Of a DNA stretch of 64,000 nt, positions 60,320 to 64,000 are shown in pieces. Position numbers and translations under genes: made by a program. This DNA comes from JAWVFM01 sp963739355 (GTDB lineage Bacteria; Actinomycetota; Thermoleophilia; Solirubrobacterales; 70-9), in contig CAVUAD010000005.1 in NCBI GenBank assembly GCA_963739355.1, positions 1 to 64,000 of the forward strand, written 5' to 3'. How positions within the stretch are numbered: position 1 is the first letter of the stretch; each line of letters begins with the position of its first letter. The notes under the pieces are model-generated. The model was given only the letters and a program-made list of their open reading frames with translations, made no database searches and was not told the DNA's origin.

Positions 60320-60948
60320 GCTCCGAGTCTAAGTGTCGGCTCGGAGGAGCCGGCGGCGCCGGCGGCGCGCCGGCGGGCGAGCATCCGCACCGCCTCCGGA
60401 AGCAGCTCGTGCTCCACGGCGTGGATGGCGGTCTCGAGCTCCTCACGGTCGCGGCTTGCCGGAACCTCCACCTCGCGCTGCAGAAGCGCCGGCCCCGTGT
60501 CCACCCCCTCGTCGACGAAGTGGACGGTCACGCCGGTCACCGCGACCTGGGCGTCGAGGGCCTGGCCGATCGCATCCAGGCCCGGAAAGGCGGGCAGGAG
60601 CGCCGGATGCACGTTGATCACGCGGTCCCGGAAGCGCTCGACGAATGCCGCCGACAGCAGCTGCATGTAGCCGGCCAGCACCACGAGGTCCACGGAGCGC
60701 TCCTCGAGCCAGTCGCCGATGGCGGCGTCACGGGCGGCGCGGTCCGGGTGGTCCGCCGCCGGGAAGAGCGCCGTCTCGATGCCGGCGCGGGCCGCCCGCT
60801 CGAGCGCCTGCGCGCCCGGCTTGTCGGAGGCGACGCCAACCACCGTGATCCCGTCGCGGCCGTGGACGGTGTCGATGATCGCCTGCAGGTTGGTCCCGGT
60901 GCCCGACGCGAGGACGGCGACGCGAAAGCCCGCGGCGTTCACAGACAT
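60316..60948 (-). CDS. purN: Phosphoribosylglycinamide formyltransferase
   Basis: The 210-residue enzyme has FRVAVLASGTGTNLQAII for GAR binding, VINVHPALLPAFPG with the catalytic Asn/His, and VTVHFVDEGVDTGPALLQREV with the Asp. The ATG at 60948 (MSVNAAGFRVA) is the first in the correct place. Two identical upstream ATGs within the 53-bp repeats open 20-codon frames that end inside the next start. It is co-directional with recQ and purH. Confidence 0.96.
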   Translation of the reverse strand: MSVNAAGFRVAVLASGTGTNLQAIIDTVHGRDGITVVGVASDKPGAQALERAARAGIETALFPAADHPDRAARDAAIGDWLEERSVDLVVLAGYMQLLSAAFVERFRDRVINVHPALLPAFPGLDAIGQALDAQVAVTGVTVHFVDEGVDTGPALLQREVEVPASRDREELETAIHAVEHELLPEAVRMLARRRAAGAAGSSEPTLRLGA

Positions 60949-61098
60949 CGTTCGCGCTTCGCACTCAGAATCAACGAAATCTGCTCCGCGCTCACAGACA
61001 TCGTTCGCGCTTCGCACTCAGAATCAACGAAATCTGCTCCGCGCTCACAGACATCGTTCGCGCTTCGCACTCAGAATCAACGAAATCTGCTCCGCGCT
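60940..61098 (-). repeat. Perfect 53-bp tandem triplicate carrying two short uORFs before purN
   Basis: Three identical 53-bp units occupy 60940-60992, 60993-61045 and 61046-61098, exactly between the recQ stop and the purN start. Each unit contains ATGTCTGTGA on the minus strand. The first two ATGs (61052-61054 and 60999-61001) open 20-codon frames whose TGA overlaps the next ATG; the last ATG is purN's own. No spacers are present. Confidence 0.95.
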
Positions 61099-62657
61099 CA
61101 CGCGGCCTCGGCGCGCTGGAGCTTCGGAAAGCGGCCTCCGGTGGATCGCAGGCGCCCGCTTCCCAGCAGCTCGTCGACCTGGGCGAGGAGCTCGGCGCTG
61201 GAGAGCTCGTTGAAGTCGCCGTAGCCCGGCAGCTCGTCGTAGCCGTACTTGACCACCACCTTGCTGCGCCCGCCACGGAGGATCTCGACGCAGCGGGTGC
61301 GCCCAACCGACGGGCTCGCGGTACCGACCACGGCGAGGATGGCGTCGTCGACGGAGCCCAGCCGCTGCGGACTGCGGACTGCGGACTTCAAGCCGGCGAT
61401 CTGCAGCGGCCCGTCGCAGACGTCGCAGCAGCGCTCGAACGCGTGCGGGCGCTGCCGGTCGCCGAAGTGCCGGAGGATCGTCTCGCGCCGGCAGCGCTCC
61501 CCTTCCACGAAGCCCCAGATGTCGCGGTACTCGCGCCACCGCGGCCGCTTGGCCTCCTCGTCGGCGAGCTGGTTGATGAAGTAGACGTGCAGGCGCTTGT
61601 CGCGCTTGTCGTCGAGGAGGACGCAGCGCGAGGGCAGGCCGTCGCGGCCCGCGCGGCCCGCCTCCTGGTAGTACGCCTCGAGCGACGCCGGGACGGCAAC
61701 GTGGAGCACCGTCCTGACGTTGGCCTTGTCGACCCCCATGCCGAACGCGTTGGTGGCGACCACGATCGGCGCGTCGCCGATCATGAAGAGGCGCTGGGAC
61801 TCGGCCCGCGGCTCTCGCTCCATCCCCGCGTGGTAGGGCGCGACGATCACCCCGAGCTCGCGCTCGAGCCACTCGGCTGTCTCGTCCGTACGCCGCCGTG
61901 TTCCGGCGTAGACGATCGCGGGCCAGGCCTTGCGGTCTGAGAGCAGGGCCAGCGTCGCCCGCCGGCGCGCCTCGTCGGAGCGGGCGGGCACCACGTCGTA
62001 GGAGAGGTTGGGGCGCTCGAAGCCGGTGATGATCCGGACCGGGTCGTCGAGGCCGAGGCGCCGCGCGATGTCGAGGGCAACCTGCGGCGTCGCGGTCGCC
62101 GTGGCCGCCACGAGCGACCGCGCGCCGACGAGCTTGGCCACGTCGCCGAGGCGCATGTAGTCGGGCCGGAAGTCGTGCCCCCACTGGCTGATGCAGTGGG
62201 CCTCGTCGACGACGAACAGGCCAACATCCGCCGCCGCCAGGCGCTCGGCGAAGCCCGGCACGCCGAAACGCTCGGGGGCGACGTAGAGCAGCCGGCATTC
62301 TCCGCGGAGCGCCCGCTCGAGGGACGCCTGGTTCTCCGCCGCATCGCGCTGGGCGTTGATCATCTCCGCGCTGTCGCCGAGCGCCGCCACCTGGTCGGTC
62401 ATCAGCGAGACGAGCGGGGAGACGACGATCGCCAGGCGGTCGTCCACGAGGGCAGGGAGCTGGTAGCAGAGCGACTTCCCCGCCCCGGTCGGCATCACCA
62501 CCAGGACGTCGTGGCCTGCCATCGCGGCCTCGACGGCCTGGCGCTGGCCGGGACGGAAGGCTGCGTGGGCGGTGTGCAGCCGCAGCGCTGCAGTGGGGTC
62601 TGACCCCTTTGGCACCACTGACGCGGGGTCTGACCCCTGTTCCTGAAAATCACTCAT
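61098..62657 (-). CDS. recQ: RecQ-family DNA helicase
   Basis: The 519-residue superfamily II helicase unwinds DNA in repair. Motifs: FRPGQRQAV, Walker A PTGAGKSLCYQLP, DEAHCISQWGHDFRPDY, ATATATPQV, YAGTRRRTDE, QEAGRAGRDG and the zinc Cys cluster CRRETILRHFGD with CCDVCDG. The C-terminal half of the winged-helix region is shortened. The N-terminus (EQGSDPASVVPKGSDP) is encoded by two copies of the GGGGTCTGACCCC repeat. A GTCCGCAGT-type repeat encodes VRSPQ near residue 430. It lies between purF and purN and probably shares their transcript. Confidence 0.94.
   Translation of the reverse strand: MSDFQEQGSDPASVVPKGSDPTAALRLHTAHAAFRPGQRQAVEAAMAGHDVLVVMPTGAGKSLCYQLPALVDDRLAIVVSPLVSLMTDQVAALGDSAEMINAQRDAAENQASLERALRGECRLLYVAPERFGVPGFAERLAAADVGLFVVDEAHCISQWGHDFRPDYMRLGDVAKLVGARSLVAATATATPQVALDIARRLGLDDPVRIITGFERPNLSYDVVPARSDEARRRATLALLSDRKAWPAIVYAGTRRRTDETAEWLERELGVIVAPYHAGMEREPRAESQRLFMIGDAPIVVATNAFGMGVDKANVRTVLHVAVPASLEAYYQEAGRAGRDGLPSRCVLLDDKRDKRLHVYFINQLADEEAKRPRWREYRDIWGFVEGERCRRETILRHFGDRQRPHAFERCCDVCDGPLQIAGLKSAVRSPQRLGSVDDAILAVVGTASPSVGRTRCVEILRGGRSKVVVKYGYDELPGYGDFNELSSAELLAQVDELLGSGRLRSTGGRFPKLQRAEAA
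61365..61380. repeat. CTGCGGACT direct repeat inside recQ
   Basis: CTGCGGACTGCGGACT, followed by a further GCGGACT, is identical to 17473-17488 in the bkd E2 gene. In both genes the minus strand reads VRSPQ, just after the zinc-binding region here. Confidence 0.7.
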
Positions 62658-62686
62658 CGACGAGTCCCAACGAGGGGTCTGACCCC
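62595..62686. repeat. Three copies of the palindrome GGGGTCTGACCCC
   Basis: The 13-bp palindrome-like motif (one odd centre base) occurs at 62595-62607, 62625-62637 and 62674-62686. The first two are inside the recQ reading frame, giving GSDP twice. The third is extended to GAGGGGTC-T-GACCCCTC (62672-62688) and lies between recQ and purF, where it could form an 8-bp hairpin downstream of purF. Confidence 0.92.
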
Positions 62687-62697
62687 TCAGTACCTAT

Positions 62698-64000
62698 CTA
62701 AGACACCGGGACGGTCGCAATCTCCTCCAGCGCGAACTTCCCGTTGCCGTCGCCGTCGTCCCCGAGCGGGTAGTGGCCGGTGAAGCAGGCGTCGCAGTGC
62801 GCATCGCGGGGGGTGCCGACCGCCTCGTAGACACCCTCGATCGAGATGTAGGCGAGCGAGTCGGCGCCGAGCTCGGCGGCGATCTGCTCGACGGTGCGGC
62901 CGTGGGCGATCATCTCCTCGCTCGTGGACATGTCGACCCCGTAGTGGCAGGGGTGGCGAATCGGCGGTGCCGAGATCCGCAGGTGGACCTCCTTGGCCCC
63001 GGCGTCCCGGAGCATCCCGATGATCTGCCTGGTGGTGTTGCCGCGCACGATGGAGTCGTCCACGACCACCACGCGCTGGCCGGACACGATCTCGGGCAGC
63101 GGGTTGAACTTCATCCGCAGCCCGTGCTTTCTGAGCTCCTGCCCGGGCTGGATGAAGGTCCTCGCCACGTAGCGGTTCTTGATGAGGCCGTCGTCCTTCG
63201 GCAGGCCGCTCGCCCGCGCGAACCCGGTGGCGGCCGGATTGCCAGAGTCCGGCACCGCGATCACCAGGTCGGCGTCAGCCGGCGCCTCGCGGGCGAGGAT
63301 CTCGCCCATCTTGCTGCGGATCTCCTGCAGGACCCGTCCCTCGAGCCGGGTGTCGGGCCGGGAGAAGTAGATGTGCTCGAAGACGCAGTGCGCCGTCTGC
63401 TTGGACGGGACGACCTGCCGGGACTCGAGCCCGTGGTCGGTGAGCGAGACGGCCTCGCCAGGGCTGACCTCGCGGACCAGCTCGGCCCCGATGATGTCGA
63501 ACGCGCAGCTCTCCGAGGCCACGCACCAGTGCTCGCCGAGTCGCCCGAGCGCGAGCGGGCGAACCCCGTACGGGTCGCGGAACGCGACGACGGCGCGCTT
63601 GGTCATCACCACGGTCGAGTAGGCGCCCTCGAGCCGCGGCATGACGGCGGCAACGGCGTTCTCGATGGGCCGCGCCTCGTTCGTGGAGAGCAGCGCGGCG
63701 ATGATCTCCGAGTCGGACGTGCCGCGGAACGACAGGCCCGCCGAGCGCAGCTCGTTGTGCAGGGCGACCGCGTTCGTCAGGTTGCCGTTGTGCGCCAGCG
63801 CGACCTCGCGCCCGTCGTCGCGCCAGACCGGCTGGCTGTTCTCCCAGGAGCCGCCGCCGGTGGTCGAGTACCGGACGTGGCCAATGGCCATGTCTCCGTC
63901 CAGGGCGTGCAGCTTCTGCTCGTCGAAGACCTGTGAGACGAGGCCCGTGTCGCGAAGCGTCGTGATGTGGCCGCCCTCGCAGGTGGCGATGCCGGCGGAC
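62698..64000 (-). CDS. purF: Amidophosphoribosyltransferase, 5' part beyond the window
   Basis: About 433 residues are visible of the enzyme that makes phosphoribosylamine from PRPP and glutamine. The frame runs in from the right edge (SAGIATCEGGHITTLRDTGL) before MAIGHVRYSTTG, so the first 40-50 residues with the catalytic Cys are not in the window. NGNLTNA, GTSDSE and the PRPP motif VVVVDDSIVRGNTTRQ are intact. Cys in TAHCVFEHIYF, RHPCHYG and the HCDACFTG pair fit a [4Fe-4S] cluster as in Bacillus PurF. It leads the purF-recQ-purN-purH run. Confidence 0.96.
   Translation of the reverse strand, partial: SAGIATCEGGHITTLRDTGLVSQVFDEQKLHALDGDMAIGHVRYSTTGGGSWENSQPVWRDDGREVALAHNGNLTNAVALHNELRSAGLSFRGTSDSEIIAALLSTNEARPIENAVAAVMPRLEGAYSTVVMTKRAVVAFRDPYGVRPLALGRLGEHWCVASESCAFDIIGAELVREVSPGEAVSLTDHGLESRQVVPSKQTAHCVFEHIYFSRPDTRLEGRVLQEIRSKMGEILAREAPADADLVIAVPDSGNPAATGFARASGLPKDDGLIKNRYVARTFIQPGQELRKHGLRMKFNPLPEIVSGQRVVVVDDSIVRGNTTRQIIGMLRDAGAKEVHLRISAPPIRHPCHYGVDMSTSEEMIAHGRTVEQIAAELGADSLAYISIEGVYEAVGTPRDAHCDACFTGHYPLGDDGDGNGKFALEEIATVPVS

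Noticed and set aside
60940..61098. CRISPR array
   Set aside because: The 53-bp units are directly adjacent with no unique spacers, and no cas genes are present; it is a plain tandem duplication.

Overview
The window is a continuous stretch of a high-GC chromosome packed with actinobacterial-type genes: F420/flavin oxidoreductases of the PPOX and Ddn families, a homodimeric pyruvate dehydrogenase E1, a branched-chain keto acid dehydrogenase operon, a LigD-type ligase, and many GTG/TTG starts and 4-bp ATGA/GTGA gene overlaps. A deep-branching actinobacterium of the Thermoleophilia (Solirubrobacterales-like) would fit, but that placement is inference from gene content, not from a marker gene.

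Layout. 1-5.1 kb is an accessory island, visibly richer in A/T than the rest: an IS481-like transposase running off the left edge, a small putative winged-helix regulator, a short adenylosuccinate synthetase homologue in which the catalytic Asp is Ser (PurZ-like), a deoxynucleoside kinase-like protein, a conserved hypothetical protein and a membrane-anchored dCTP deaminase/dUTPase-fold protein. The island abuts the 3' end of tRNA-Ala(CGC). 5.4-20.3 kb is housekeeping: a GGDEF protein, glutamate dehydrogenase, an APH-fold kinase, tRNA-Ala(TGC), a five-gene lipB-lipA-PPOX-rhomboid-small membrane protein run, a secreted class A beta-lactamase-fold protein, and a bkd operon ending in a leucine dehydrogenase-like gene.

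20.8-24.1 kb holds three tandem paralogues of a secreted beta-roll (RTX-like) protein. 24.1-34.1 kb is a surface-glycan-like cluster with four sulfotransferases, a GT-C enzyme, a GT4-like enzyme and two family-2-like glycosyltransferases, one of them an internal duplication. 35.6-41.9 kb is a pyruvate dehydrogenase operon (aceE-aceF-lpd) ending in a catalytic-domain-only E2 homologue that has lost its HxxxDG motif. A second lipoamide dehydrogenase gene and an ABC exporter follow. 47.7-51.3 kb has thiE divergent from a TPP riboswitch-thiO-thiS-thiG operon. Then come a decayed PhoD-like fragment, an Rrf2 regulator, an FG-GAP protein, a LigD-type ligase, an HNH protein, tRNA-Lys, a Ddn-like protein, an amine oxidase, a secreted nitrilase-fold protein, and finally purF-recQ-purN-purH.

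Two themes stand out. First, the left island combines enzymes acting on purine (deoxy)nucleotides with a membrane-bound nucleotide-binding fold, which suggests a nucleotide-modifying or antiphage module. Second, several short repeat families (GGGGTCTGACCCC, TGGTGTCAGGCAC, a roughly 66-bp split repeat, a CTGCGGACT repeat and a perfect 53-bp triplicate) sit at gene ends, and several are translated in frame as linkers or termini. No gene-free interval exceeds 300 bp.
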